From: Youngiibacter multivorans | GTDB lineage: Bacteria > Bacillota > Clostridia > Clostridiales > Clostridiaceae | Length of the DNA stretch: 15,425 bases | Direction of reading: 5' to 3' | Assembly: GCF_017873395.1 (NCBI RefSeq) | Contig: NZ_JAGGKC010000045.1 | Coordinates: 1-15,425 of the forward strand | Shown: positions 1 through 7,163 of the stretch, piece by piece | Layout: each line of letters starts with the position of its first letter | Numbering within the stretch: position 1 is the first letter of the stretch | Translations under genes and position numbers: made by a program | Notes under the pieces: model-generated | What the model was told of the DNA's origin: nothing | Seen by the model: only the letters and a program-made list of their open reading frames with translations | Databases searched by the model: none

Positions 1-95
1 GGTTACACCCGTTCCCATTCCGAACACGACGGTTAAGCCTCAAGGTGCCAATGATACTGCAGGGGAAGCTCTGTGGGAAAGTAGGTCGTCGCCAG
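1..95 (+). rRNA. rrf: 5S ribosomal RNA, 3' part (cut by window edge)
   Basis: The sequence matches the 3' four fifths of a bacterial 5S rRNA. It has the conserved CCCATTCCGAACACG segment of loop B/helix III near 14-28, the GTTAAGCC segment, and the closing GGGAAAGTAGGTCGTCGCC near 76-93. The 5' end lies outside the window. It is the last rRNA gene of an rRNA operon running into the window and is followed 36 bases later by tRNA-Asn. The exact 3' end is inferred to within a few bases. Confidence 0.93.
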
Positions 96-131
96 ATTTA
101 TCTTTTTAAAAAAAGATATAAAAATGGATAT

Positions 132-206
<75 letters not shown>

Positions 207-231
207 TTTTTATTTTGCGGACAATTTTTTA

Positions 232-257
232 AACCGGCAGAGTTGCCGGTTTTTTTG
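232..257 (+). terminator. Rho-independent terminator of the upstream rRNA-tRNA operon
   Basis: The stem AACCGGCA (232-239) pairs with TGCCGGTT (244-251) around a GAGT loop and is followed by a run of eight T. It closes the 5S-tRNA-Asn unit. Confidence 0.93.
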
Positions 258-305
258 TCGTAAAAATCAAGTGTAGTCGCTTTGTAATTTAAAGTATGGC
301 ATATG

Positions 306-314
306 TGGTATAAT
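306..314 (+). promoter_or_regulatory. Extended -10 promoter for the esterase gene
   Basis: TGGTATAAT is a perfect extended -10 element (TGn plus TATAAT) 38 bases before the TTG start at 352. No good -35 box sits at 17 bp; a TTTAAA at 288-293 is only 15 bp away. It lies just past the terminator at 232-257, so it would begin a new transcription unit. Confidence 0.65.
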
Positions 315-351
315 TCATTATATTGGATGATATTATAATGGAGATGAGATT

Positions 352-1263
352 TTGGATAAGAAGCCATACGTCCTTTTTATGAATGAAAGTCCATCAATTC
401 TTACCAGGATGATAAGTAAAGCAAGAATATCCCTTAATTTGGGTGATACTGACAAACTGAGAAAGCTGACTGAAGAAAAACTGAAGGTTAAGGTTCCTGA
501 GGGAGTATCAATTGAGGATGTTATCATTGGCGATATGTCCTGCATGCTTTCAATACCAAGGGGAGCATCACAGGATGAATGTATAATGTATCTGCACGGT
601 GGAGGTTATACGTTCGGTGGTGGCGCTTATATGAGAAGGAATGGAATAAATTTTGCAGATGAATTCGGAGTAAGGACCTTGTCTGTCGAATATCGTCTTG
701 CTCCAGAGAATAAGTTTCCGGCAGCTCTTGATGATGCGCTGAACGCATACGAATATCTGCTTGAGAGATATTCACCTTCAAAGATTGTAGTAATTGGAGA
801 TTCAGCCGGAGGAGGGCTTGCGTTCTCACTGGTACACAAGCTGAAACAGATTGGAAAACCTCTGCCCAAGGCAATTGTTGCCTTTTCTCCATGGACTGAC
901 CTAATGTCAAGGGGAGAAAGCCACATTACGAACAGGAGCAAAGATTTGATTTTCAGCCGGAAAATGGATTTTGCTCCACAATACGCTTCTCCTGATGAAT
1001 ATGAGAATCCCCTTGTGTCACCGATATATGGAACCTTCAACGGGTTTCCTCCAATTCTAATAATCGTCGGGGGAGACGAAATATTGCTTTCAGACTCACT
1101 TGATCTTGCAGAGAAGGCACACAAGGAAGGTGTGAATGTTGAGGTTCAGGTCTGGAATAGGATGTTCCATGTTTTTCCAGTCTTTGGGAAGTCGGTTCCA
1201 GAAGCAGCTAGAGCACTGCGTTATGTGACACATTTCATCGACAGGCATATGACAGGTTCGTGA
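352..1263 (+). CDS. Alpha/beta hydrolase, HSL (family IV) esterase/acetylhydrolase
   Basis: Predicted cytoplasmic carboxyl-ester hydrolase of the hormone-sensitive-lipase family, 303 residues, the usual size. The oxyanion-hole motif HGGG is at residues 82-85. The nucleophile elbow GDSAG is at 149-153, with Ser151 as nucleophile. Asp242 (in GGDEILLSD) and His273 (in MFHVFP) fit the rest of the catalytic triad. No signal peptide is seen. The start is TTG at 352, because GGAG (340-343) lies 8 bases before it and no in-frame ATG occurs until residue 10. The gene is monocistronic, with its own extended -10 promoter upstream and a hairpin downstream. The family acts on short acyl esters; the true substrate cannot be read from the sequence. 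Confidence 0.92.
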   Translation: MDKKPYVLFMNESPSILTRMISKARISLNLGDTDKLRKLTEEKLKVKVPEGVSIEDVIIGDMSCMLSIPRGASQDECIMYLHGGGYTFGGGAYMRRNGINFADEFGVRTLSVEYRLAPENKFPAALDDALNAYEYLLERYSPSKIVVIGDSAGGGLAFSLVHKLKQIGKPLPKAIVAFSPWTDLMSRGESHITNRSKDLIFSRKMDFAPQYASPDEYENPLVSPIYGTFNGFPPILIIVGGDEILLSDSLDLAEKAHKEGVNVEVQVWNRMFHVFPVFGKSVPEAARALRYVTHFIDRHMTGS

Positions 1264-1272
1264 CAATATAAG

Positions 1273-1304
1273 AGAGAGATACCTTAGTGGCATCTCTCTT
1301 ATTT
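1273..1304. terminator. Hairpin between convergent genes, likely bidirectional terminator
   Basis: AGAGAGAT (1273-1280) pairs with ATCTCTCT (1292-1299) around an 11-base loop and is followed by TATTTTG on the plus strand. It lies between the esterase stop and the map stop, which converge, so it could end both transcripts. The plus-strand T-run is short. Confidence 0.7.
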
Positions 1305-1320
1305 TGCTTCGAATTCAACA

Positions 1321-2100
1321 TTATTTCTCATCAGGACTATAGAAGTCGGATAATTCTCCCAGAGTAAGTATTAACGGCTTACCCTCGGTGACTACCACGG
1401 TATGCTCGAACTGGACCACTTGGTGCTGGTTTGGTGTCTTAAGCGTCCATCCGTCAGCATATTCCTCAACATAGTCGTCTCCTTCGGAAATGAAGGTTTC
1501 AATAGCTAGAACATGGCCTTTCTTAAGGATTATGGATCCGCGTTTTTCGTTATAGTTGAATATGTTCTCAGGATCCTCATGAAGGCTTCTGCCGACTCCG
1601 TGACCAGTAAGGTTCCTGATTACGTTGAATCCGCTCTTCCTAGCCTCATCATAGATTACTCTTCCAAGATTATTAGTCCTCGTGCCTACAACTGCCTTCT
1701 CGATCGATTTGTAGAGGGCTGCCTTTGAAACTTCTACAAGCTTCGCCTGCTTGTATTTTGCCGGGGGGATCACTAAGGTCATACCTGTATCAGCATAGTA
1801 GCCGTCAAGGGAGGCGGATACGTCGATGTTAATTGAATCTCCAGGATTTAGCTTATACTCTGATGGGATGCCATGGGCTACCACATCATTCACACTTATA
1901 CAGTTGAAACCAGGGAAATCATACTCGCTTTTTGGTGCTGAAACAGCGCCATTGTCCTCTAACACCTTCTTGCCTATCTCATCAAGTTCAAGTGTTGTTA
2001 TTCCAACCTTGACAGCTTTGGCCATTTCATCTCTTGCGATGGCAACGATCCGTCCTATTCTTCTTAGACCCTCAAGGTCCTTCTCGTTCTCAATAATCAA
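1321..2100 (-). CDS. map: Methionine aminopeptidase, type I
   Basis: Removes the initiator methionine from nascent proteins in the cytoplasm using a two-metal site. Numbered from an upstream TTG at 2121, the five metal ligands of the pita-bread fold are all visible: Asp100, Asp111 (YYADTG), His174 (TGHGVG), Glu208 (AIETF) and Glu239 (QFEHT), plus substrate His83 (VAHGIP). I place the start at TTG 2100 (259 residues). AAGGAG at 2115-2110 sits 9 bases before it, while the TTGs at 2121 and 2118 lie before that site and nearly on the predicted transcript start. From 2100 the protein begins MIIENEKDLEGLRR, like other family members. It has no long zinc-finger extension. It is a stand-alone gene here, not in the secY-adk-map-infA cluster common in Firmicutes, so it may be a second copy. 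Confidence 0.93.
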   Translation of the reverse strand: MIIENEKDLEGLRRIGRIVAIARDEMAKAVKVGITTLELDEIGKKVLEDNGAVSAPKSEYDFPGFNCISVNDVVAHGIPSEYKLNPGDSINIDVSASLDGYYADTGMTLVIPPAKYKQAKLVEVSKAALYKSIEKAVVGTRTNNLGRVIYDEARKSGFNVIRNLTGHGVGRSLHEDPENIFNYNEKRGSIILKKGHVLAIETFISEGDDYVEEYADGWTLKTPNQHQVVQFEHTVVVTEGKPLILTLGELSDFYSPDEK

Positions 2101-2125
2101 ATCAGTCAACTCCTTCAACAATATA

Positions 2126-2155
2126 ATTATAAACCATGATAAGCTGCAGCAATAA
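2126..2155 (-). promoter_or_regulatory. Promoter for map
   Basis: On the minus strand TATAAT (2131-2126) is preceded by TTATTG (2155-2150) at 18 bp, or TATTGC at 17 bp. The transcript would start near 2119, leaving a leader of about 20 bases that contains the AAGGAG used for the TTG at 2100. The -35 match is moderate. Confidence 0.5.
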
Positions 2156-2264
2156 AAAATATTGCTTAAATCGTAATAAAAGCAGGTAAAATAACTGAAA
2201 ATAGGCCAAAGTATAAACTAAAGATAGAAAATACTCTGAAAATTTGATATGCTAATGTGGTAGG

Positions 2265-2279
2265 TTAAAGGTTTACATT
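2265..2279 (+). repeat. 15-base repeat upstream of the EF-G-like gene (copy 1)
   Basis: TTAAAGGTTTACATT here is identical to 14920-14934, which lies upstream of the second rRNA operon. It ends 36 bases before the EF-G-like start codon and contains a -35-like TTTACA, but no good -10 follows at 16-18 bp. No clear promoter for this gene was found anywhere in 2122-2315. Confidence 0.45.
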
Positions 2280-2315
2280 TAACTTCGAGGCTAGACACAA
2301 GAAGGAGGAAATGAT

Positions 2316-4412
2316 ATGCACATCAAAGAGTACAGTATCAAAAATTTACGAAACGTCGGACTAATCGGCCACAGCGGCACTGGAAAGACAACTCTCGCTG
2401 AGGCTCTTCTCTACTACACCAAGTCCATCGACAGGCTGGGAAAAGTTGAGGATGGAACAACTACAACGGATTTTGATCCTGAAGAGAAGAAGAGGCAGAT
2501 ATCACTCCAGGCTTCTGTGGCTCCTTTCGCATACCAGGAAACTAAGATCAACCTGGTTGACATACCGGGTTATTTTGACTTCATGGGAGAAGGCATCCAG
2601 GGAATGAGAGCGGTAGACATAGCTACAATAGTAGTATCCGCAGCTTCAGGAATCGAAGTAGGCACGGATAAATCATGGGCATACGTCAACAAGATCAAAT
2701 TGCCAAGAGCGTTCTACATCAACAAGCTGGACAGGGAGAACACTGAATTTGATAAGGTATTTGACAGCCTGAAGGAAAAGTACGGCATGTCAGTAGTACC
2801 TATACAATACCCAATAGGCACTGCAGAGAATTTCCGCGGTGTTATAAACGTAATCTCAAACAGGGCCAGGATACATGATCCTGTTACATTTGAAATGATG
2901 GAGCAGCCAGTTCCTGAAGAATATGAGGATAAGGTTGCAGAGCTTAAGGAAATGATAGTCGAATCAGTCGCTCAGACTGACGAGGTTTTACTTGATAAAT
3001 TTATAGGCGGAGAAGAGCTGACCAAGGAAGAGATATACAACGCACTTATAAAGGGCTGCGTAAGTGGAGACATAGCGCCTGTTATGTGCGGAAGCGCAAC
3101 GAAGGTCATAGGAATGACGACTCTCCTTGAAGACATTCTGGAGTGTTTCCCTACCCCTGAGTATGCAATACCTCAAAAGGCAGTAGACCTTTCAAACAAC
3201 GAAGAGGTGTTTATCGGGCTGACCGAAGACAAGCCATTTTCAGCGCTTGTATTCAAGACTATTGCAGATCCGTTCGTTGGAAAAATATCGCTTTTCAGGG
3301 TAATAACCGGAAACGTAAAGCCGGATCAGGTCGTTGTGAATACAAACAGCGACAAGCAGGAAAAGCTGTCGAACCTGTTCTTCCTCAGAGGAAAGCAGCA
3401 GTTCCAGACAACTAAGGTCATCGCAGGCGACATTGGAGCTGTATCGAAACTGCAGTACACAAAGACGGGAGATTCCCTCTGTGATCCTAAATTCAAGGTA
3501 GTATACGACAAATTCAATTTCCCTGAGCCTGTAATGACAATGTCTGTAATACCAAAGTCAAAGGGAGATGAAGAAAAGATATCATCAGGCCTTTCAAGGC
3601 TTCTGGATGAAGATCCAACATTCACTGTAAAGAGAGATACTGAAAATGCGGAGACCCTTATTTCCGGACTCGGAGAGACGCACATTGAAATACTTGCATC
3701 CAAACTCAAAAACAAGTTTGGTGCAGATGTAAGACTTGAGCTTCCAAAGGTTGCATACAGGGAGACAATCAAGAAGATGTCGGATGTCCAGGGAAAGCAT
3801 AAAAAGCAGTCCGGAGGACACGGTCAGTACGGAGACGTAGTTATAAAGTTTGAACCAAGAACTGACGGAGAAGTTGACCTGCAATTCGTAGACGCGGTAG
3901 TTGGAGGCGTTGTGCCGAGAAACTTCATACCTGCTGTTGAGAAGGGTTTGAGGGATTCGATAAAGGAAGGCGTACTTGCTGGATACCCGGTAATCAAGCT
4001 TAAGGCAACACTTCATGATGGCTCATTCCATCCGGTTGACTCATCTGAAATGGCGTTCAAGGTTGCTGCCAACCTGGCATTCAAAAAGGGCATGGAAATG
4101 GCATCACCGATTCTTCTTGAGCCTATCATGAGAGTCGAAGTGACAGTTCCGGATGAATATATGGGAGATGTCATAGGAGATATCAACAAGAAGAGAGGCA
4201 AGATACTTGGAATGGAGCCGGTTGATGGACTTCAGAAGGTAATGGCCGAGGTACCTCAGGGTGAAATGTTCAAATATTCAACTGACCTTAGATCCATGAC
4301 ACAGGCAAGAGGAGAATTCAGGATGGAATTCGCAAGGTACGAAGAAGTGCCTGCTGCAGAAGTTCCAAAGATAGTCGAAAAGGCAAAGGCCGCAAAAGAG
4401 GCCAAGGAATAA
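2316..4412 (+). CDS. fusA: Elongation factor G-like translational GTPase (EF-G paralogue)
   Basis: A five-domain GTPase of 698 residues, the full length of EF-G, expected to act on the ribosome. The P-loop GHSGTGKT is at 18-25, the G3 motif DIPGY at 82-86 and G4 NKLD at 136-139. The domain IV motif QSGGHGQYGDV is present, and the C-terminus is rich in Lys and Ala. It differs from canonical EF-G: the P-loop is not AHIDAGKT, the switch II DTPGH is DIPGY (catalytic His replaced by Tyr), and the RGITI of switch I reads RQISL. These traits fit the EF-G-like (EF-G-2 type) paralogue family rather than the housekeeping fusA of the str operon. The AGGAGG site at 2303-2308 is strong. It is alone in its unit, with a hairpin terminator behind it. 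Exact role unknown. Confidence 0.9.
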   Translation: MHIKEYSIKNLRNVGLIGHSGTGKTTLAEALLYYTKSIDRLGKVEDGTTTTDFDPEEKKRQISLQASVAPFAYQETKINLVDIPGYFDFMGEGIQGMRAVDIATIVVSAASGIEVGTDKSWAYVNKIKLPRAFYINKLDRENTEFDKVFDSLKEKYGMSVVPIQYPIGTAENFRGVINVISNRARIHDPVTFEMMEQPVPEEYEDKVAELKEMIVESVAQTDEVLLDKFIGGEELTKEEIYNALIKGCVSGDIAPVMCGSATKVIGMTTLLEDILECFPTPEYAIPQKAVDLSNNEEVFIGLTEDKPFSALVFKTIADPFVGKISLFRVITGNVKPDQVVVNTNSDKQEKLSNLFFLRGKQQFQTTKVIAGDIGAVSKLQYTKTGDSLCDPKFKVVYDKFNFPEPVMTMSVIPKSKGDEEKISSGLSRLLDEDPTFTVKRDTENAETLISGLGETHIEILASKLKNKFGADVRLELPKVAYRETIKKMSDVQGKHKKQSGGHGQYGDVVIKFEPRTDGEVDLQFVDAVVGGVVPRNFIPAVEKGLRDSIKEGVLAGYPVIKLKATLHDGSFHPVDSSEMAFKVAANLAFKKGMEMASPILLEPIMRVEVTVPDEYMGDVIGDINKKRGKILGMEPVDGLQKVMAEVPQGEMFKYSTDLRSMTQARGEFRMEFARYEEVPAAEVPKIVEKAKAAKEAKE

Positions 4413-4417
4413 AAATG

Positions 4418-4452
4418 AAGGGAGTGAGGATCTCTTGATTCCCACTCCCTTT
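4418..4452. terminator. Terminator of EF-G-like gene, probably bidirectional
   Basis: AAGGGAGTG (4418-4426) pairs perfectly with CACTCCCTT (4443-4451). On the minus strand the hairpin is followed by CATTTTTA, so it may also end the convergent permease transcript. On the plus strand the T-run is short (TTTAATT). Confidence 0.8.
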
Positions 4453-4501
4453 AATTGGAAATTTGTATATGTATGGCCATATATAATACTAGTACTAAAG
4501 C

Positions 4502-5413
4502 TTAATATCCAAAGACTTGTATTAGCAAGGTCATGATGATGAGACTCAGGATTATGGATATGGAGTTTATGGCACCGGACTTTTCTACATCAGCATTACA
4601 TCGCAGTGTGCTTATTACATTGACTCCGGAAACAGGAGAGAACAGAAGTATTATGAGTATCTGCCTCACTTCAAGGCTGAAGATCGGGATGCTATATAGA
4701 ATTATCGATGCTAGTGCAGACACTGAGTATCGTATGAGGAGGATCTTGAATACATCACCAAGCTGCCTTAAGTTTTTTGGGATTTCAAAGACAATTCCAA
4801 TCATGAACATCGACAGGAAAGCATTTGCTCTGCCGATATTGCCCGCAACCTCGTAAATGAACCATGGCAGCCTGATATTCATGAAATAAAGCAGCATCAT
4901 TACGACATAAATGTCAAAAGGGACTGATGAAGTGACTTTCCTTATGAATTCAGCAATCTCGAATTTTGCATTGCTTACAAACCTCGACGCGATGGCGTAG
5001 GTAACACCTGTTGTCATTATTGCATTACCTGTGTCGAAAAGAACTGCTACTACAATACCCATTGGTCCGATGAAGTTTTGGAGATACGGCATGGCAAACG
5101 TTCCTATGTTGTATCCCGAATAGTTTATTATTCCGAACGACTTCTCCGTATTTGATTTTCTCAGTGCTGAAAGGTATCCGATACCGATGAAAAGAAGGTT
5201 CATGAATATTCCGAAGAGAACAAGCACTGCAAGAGACATCTGTCTGTTGTAATTTGCAAAGCTTGATATGACTGCTGCAGGCAGTGTAACCATGAGAATG
5301 ATGTTTGAAAGAATCTTTACGGCTTCTCTGCCGAAAATTCCAGCCCTTTTCATGACATAACCGATTATGATCATCAGCACATAGCTGCCGGCTTTAACGA
5401 GTATTTCTAACAT
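4502..5413 (-). CDS. Auxin efflux carrier (AEC) family transporter
   Basis: An integral membrane permease of the AEC family in the bile/arsenite/riboflavin transporter-like fold, about 303 residues with roughly ten hydrophobic segments. The sequence opens directly in the first membrane helix (MLEILVKAGSYVLMIIIGY), and carries the helix-break segment FDTGNA and the MPYLQNFIGP motif in mid-protein. Bacterial members are usually proposed to export or import small organic acids such as malate; the substrate here is unknown. The reading frame stays open to 5482, but that start has no ribosome binding site and would add a polar 23-residue tail not typical of the family. ATG 5413 has AAGGGATGG just upstream and gives the usual N-terminus. 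Transcribed alone from the strong promoter at 5500-5528. Confidence 0.85.
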   Translation of the reverse strand: MLEILVKAGSYVLMIIIGYVMKRAGIFGREAVKILSNIILMVTLPAAVISSFANYNRQMSLAVLVLFGIFMNLLFIGIGYLSALRKSNTEKSFGIINYSGYNIGTFAMPYLQNFIGPMGIVVAVLFDTGNAIMTTGVTYAIASRFVSNAKFEIAEFIRKVTSSVPFDIYVVMMLLYFMNIRLPWFIYEVAGNIGRANAFLSMFMIGIVFEIPKNLRQLGDVFKILLIRYSVSALASIILYSIPIFSLEVRQILIILLFSPVSGVNVISTLRCNADVEKSGAINSISIILSLIIMTLLIQVFGY

Positions 5414-5499
5414 TATGACATACCATCCCTTATCTTTTGTGTTGAAGTCAGCCTGATAGCTGATTTCCATATTTCCAGTCAAAATTGCTCATGTGATAA

Positions 5500-5528
5500 A
5501 TGATACACATAGCATATTGCAATGTCAA
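5500..5528 (-). promoter_or_regulatory. Sigma-A promoter for the AEC transporter gene
   Basis: On the minus strand a perfect -35 TTGACA (5528-5523) and a -10 TATCAT (5505-5500) are separated by exactly 17 bp, and the bases just before the -10 (TGTG) give an extended -10. Transcription would begin near 5493, leaving a leader of about 80 bases before ATG 5413. Confidence 0.8.
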
Positions 5529-5536
5529 AGAATGCG

Positions 5537-5548
5537 CGAAACGTTTCG
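5537..5548. promoter_or_regulatory. Palindromic operator, LacI/CcpA-family type
   Basis: CGAAACGTTTCG is a perfect 12-bp palindrome with the central CG pair and A/T-rich half-sites typical of LacI/GalR-family operators. It lies directly upstream of the -35 box of the minus-strand AEC promoter (centre about 50 bp before the predicted start) and about 110 bp upstream of the ROK kinase -10. It fits the CcpA cre consensus only in its core (AA..CG..T), not at the TG and CA ends. No regulator gene is present in the window. Confidence 0.6.
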
Positions 5549-5657
5549 AGTGTTTTACAAAATCTGGTACCAATATGGAATTTCGGGCCAGCACACAGAC
5601 TGTAGTTTATAAGGCATAATTTGCTTAAAGACTACGTATAACCCTCTGCATCTCTTA

Positions 5658-5666
5658 TGATATAAT
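5658..5666 (+). promoter_or_regulatory. Extended -10 promoter for the ROK kinase gene
   Basis: TGATATAAT is a perfect extended -10 element 59 bases before the GTG start. No recognisable -35 box is found at 16-18 bp. Confidence 0.6.
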
Positions 5667-5724
5667 TATATGGAATAACTAATAGACAGTATTTTCCTAC
5701 CATAAATTTATGAAGGAGTTGAGA

Positions 5725-6711
5725 GTGGGTGACCTGCCCTGGAAGCCCCGTATTATGAAGAAATACGTTATTGGAGTAGATCTTGGAGGAACAAAGATTA
5801 CGACTGCAATCAGCAGCCTGACTGGCGACATAATTGAGAAGACTACGCTGGCAACGGGCTCGTCTCTTGGTGAGGAAGTAGTTCTCGGCAGGCTCATGGA
5901 CTCAATTTCAATGGTTCTGGAAGCATCCCAGATAAAGGAAGAAGAAGTAAGGGCAATCGGAATAGGTTCGCCTGGACCTCTTGATTCAAAGAGGGGTGTG
6001 ATCATCACAACTCCGAATCTCCCCTTTAAGAATTTTGACATTGTAACTCCGATAAAGAACAGATTTGGTATACCTGTATACCTTGACAATGATGCCAATG
6101 TGGCAGCTCTCGGGGAATACACCTTTGGTGCAGGTAAAGGTGCACAAAACATCGTATACATGACCGTTTCGACAGGAGTTGGCGGTGGTGCTGTCCTCAA
6201 TGGAAGGCCATACAGAGGAAATACAAGCAATGCTCTTGAGATAGGTCATATGACAATCGAGCCTTCAAGCAAGCATCGCTGCAATTGCGGGAACTACGGC
6301 GACGTCGAAGCTCTGTCATCCGGCACGGCCATAGCAAAAAGGGCCAGGGAAGCTGTTGAAGCAGGGATAGAGACATCATTGTCAGGCATTGAAAATATAA
6401 CGAGCTATGAAGTCTACCAGGCGTATCTTGAAGGTGACAAGGTTGCCATGGAGATACTGGATACAGCATTTGATTATCTCGGTATAGCTGTAGCGAACCT
6501 TATTCTTGCATTTGATCCTGAGATAATTGTAATAGGTGGAGGGGTATCGAAGATTGGCAAGCTGTTCTTCGATAAAATCAAGGAAAGCGCATCCAAAAGG
6601 TGCTTCAGCTTCATGGTGGAAGCTACAAGGATTCTCCCATCCGAACTTGGCCAGGATACCGGAGTTGTCGGAGCTATAGCTCTCGGCCTGATTGAGAGCG
6701 AGGAAAAGTAA
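5725..6711 (+). CDS. ROK family sugar kinase (glucokinase-like)
   Basis: Probably phosphorylates glucose or a related sugar with ATP in the cytoplasm. Counted from GTG 5725 (328 residues), the phosphate-binding motif DLGGT is at 19-23, the catalytic Asp of LDNDAN at about 123, STGVGGG at 149-155, the zinc/substrate His of EIGHMT at 175, and a C-terminal IVIGGGVS motif follows. There is no DNA-binding N-terminal domain, so it is a kinase and not a ROK repressor. The zinc loop reads CNCGNYGD-E: the third Cys of the usual CxCGxxGC motif is Asp193. AAGGAG at 5713-5718 lies 6 bases before GTG 5725 and decides this start; ATG 5755 (weak GGAAG upstream) is the alternative, and ATG 5710 overlaps the binding site. 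A terminator follows at once, then a YciI-like gene. Confidence 0.88.
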   Translation: MGDLPWKPRIMKKYVIGVDLGGTKITTAISSLTGDIIEKTTLATGSSLGEEVVLGRLMDSISMVLEASQIKEEEVRAIGIGSPGPLDSKRGVIITTPNLPFKNFDIVTPIKNRFGIPVYLDNDANVAALGEYTFGAGKGAQNIVYMTVSTGVGGGAVLNGRPYRGNTSNALEIGHMTIEPSSKHRCNCGNYGDVEALSSGTAIAKRAREAVEAGIETSLSGIENITSYEVYQAYLEGDKVAMEILDTAFDYLGIAVANLILAFDPEIIVIGGGVSKIGKLFFDKIKESASKRCFSFMVEATRILPSELGQDTGVVGAIALGLIESEEK

Positions 6712-6728
6712 AATAATTGGAATTTTAG

Positions 6729-6755
6729 CCGGACATGATGAATGTCCGGTTTTTT
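6729..6755 (+). terminator. Terminator after the ROK kinase gene
   Basis: CCGGACAT (6729-6736) pairs perfectly with ATGTCCGG (6742-6749), loop GATGA, then six T. The ribosome binding site of the next gene begins directly after the T-run at 6756. Confidence 0.92.
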
Positions 6756-6767
6756 GGAGAGTGGAAA

Positions 6768-7088
6768 ATGAACGAAAAGAAAGAATATATTTACGTGCTT
6801 AAGCTGTGTGACCGTCTCTCGAATGGTGGTGCCTGGACAGTTGAGGATGAGAAGGCTGTTGATGACCATTTTGAAAGACTTAAAACCATGAAATCGGAAG
6901 GCAGCCTTATCTTAGCGGGAAGGACACAGACAGGAAATGATGCTACCTTCGGCATAGTGATATTCGAAGCATTAAATGACGAAGAGGCGGACTTTATTAT
7001 GAAAACTGATCCTGCAGTAGCCAGAGGTGTCATGATAAGTGAGCTTTTCCCGTACAAGGTCGCACTTATGAGAGGTATGAAGGACTAA
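6768..7088 (+). CDS. YciI-like (YCII-related domain) protein
   Basis: A small cytoplasmic protein of 106 residues with a ferredoxin-like alpha/beta fold of the YciI family. Family marks are His34 (VDDHFERLK), the AGRTQTG turn at 50-56, and Asp81-Pro82 before the last helix and strand. YciI proteins are often of unknown activity; the conserved His-Asp pair has been proposed as catalytic. The frame is open upstream to 6735, but those codons lie in the terminator hairpin; GGAGAG at 6756-6761 sits 6 bases before ATG 6768. I see no separate promoter, so it depends on read-through of the kinase terminator or an unrecognised start site. Confidence 0.82.
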   Translation: MNEKKEYIYVLKLCDRLSNGGAWTVEDEKAVDDHFERLKTMKSEGSLILAGRTQTGNDATFGIVIFEALNDEEADFIMKTDPAVARGVMISELFPYKVALMRGMKD

Positions 7089-7117
7089 TCATTTTTGGAG
7101 TCCTGAGCGGAGCTCTA

Positions 7118-7126
7118 TGGTAGAAT
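7118..7126 (+). promoter_or_regulatory. Extended -10 promoter for the phosphatase-cinA pair
   Basis: TGGTAGAAT is an extended -10 element 37 bases before the TTG start at 7164. No clear -35 box. No terminator is seen after the YciI-like gene, so read-through from upstream is also possible. Confidence 0.5.
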
Positions 7127-7163
7127 ATACCTAGGAATAATTTACAAAGTCGGTGATAATTTG

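Noticed and set aside
4468..4487. AT-rich imperfect palindrome (around ATGGCCAT) between the EF-G-like gene and the permease
   Set aside because: Short, partly low-complexity, located downstream of both convergent genes, with no promoter nearby.
5414..5482. N-terminal 23-residue extension of the AEC transporter
   Set aside because: No ribosome binding site before ATG 5482 and the added residues are polar and unlike family N-termini; ATG 5413 fits better.
5530..5555. Canonical CcpA cre site
   Set aside because: The TG and CA ends of the cre consensus do not match; only the central palindrome fits, so a LacI-family site in general is the safer call.
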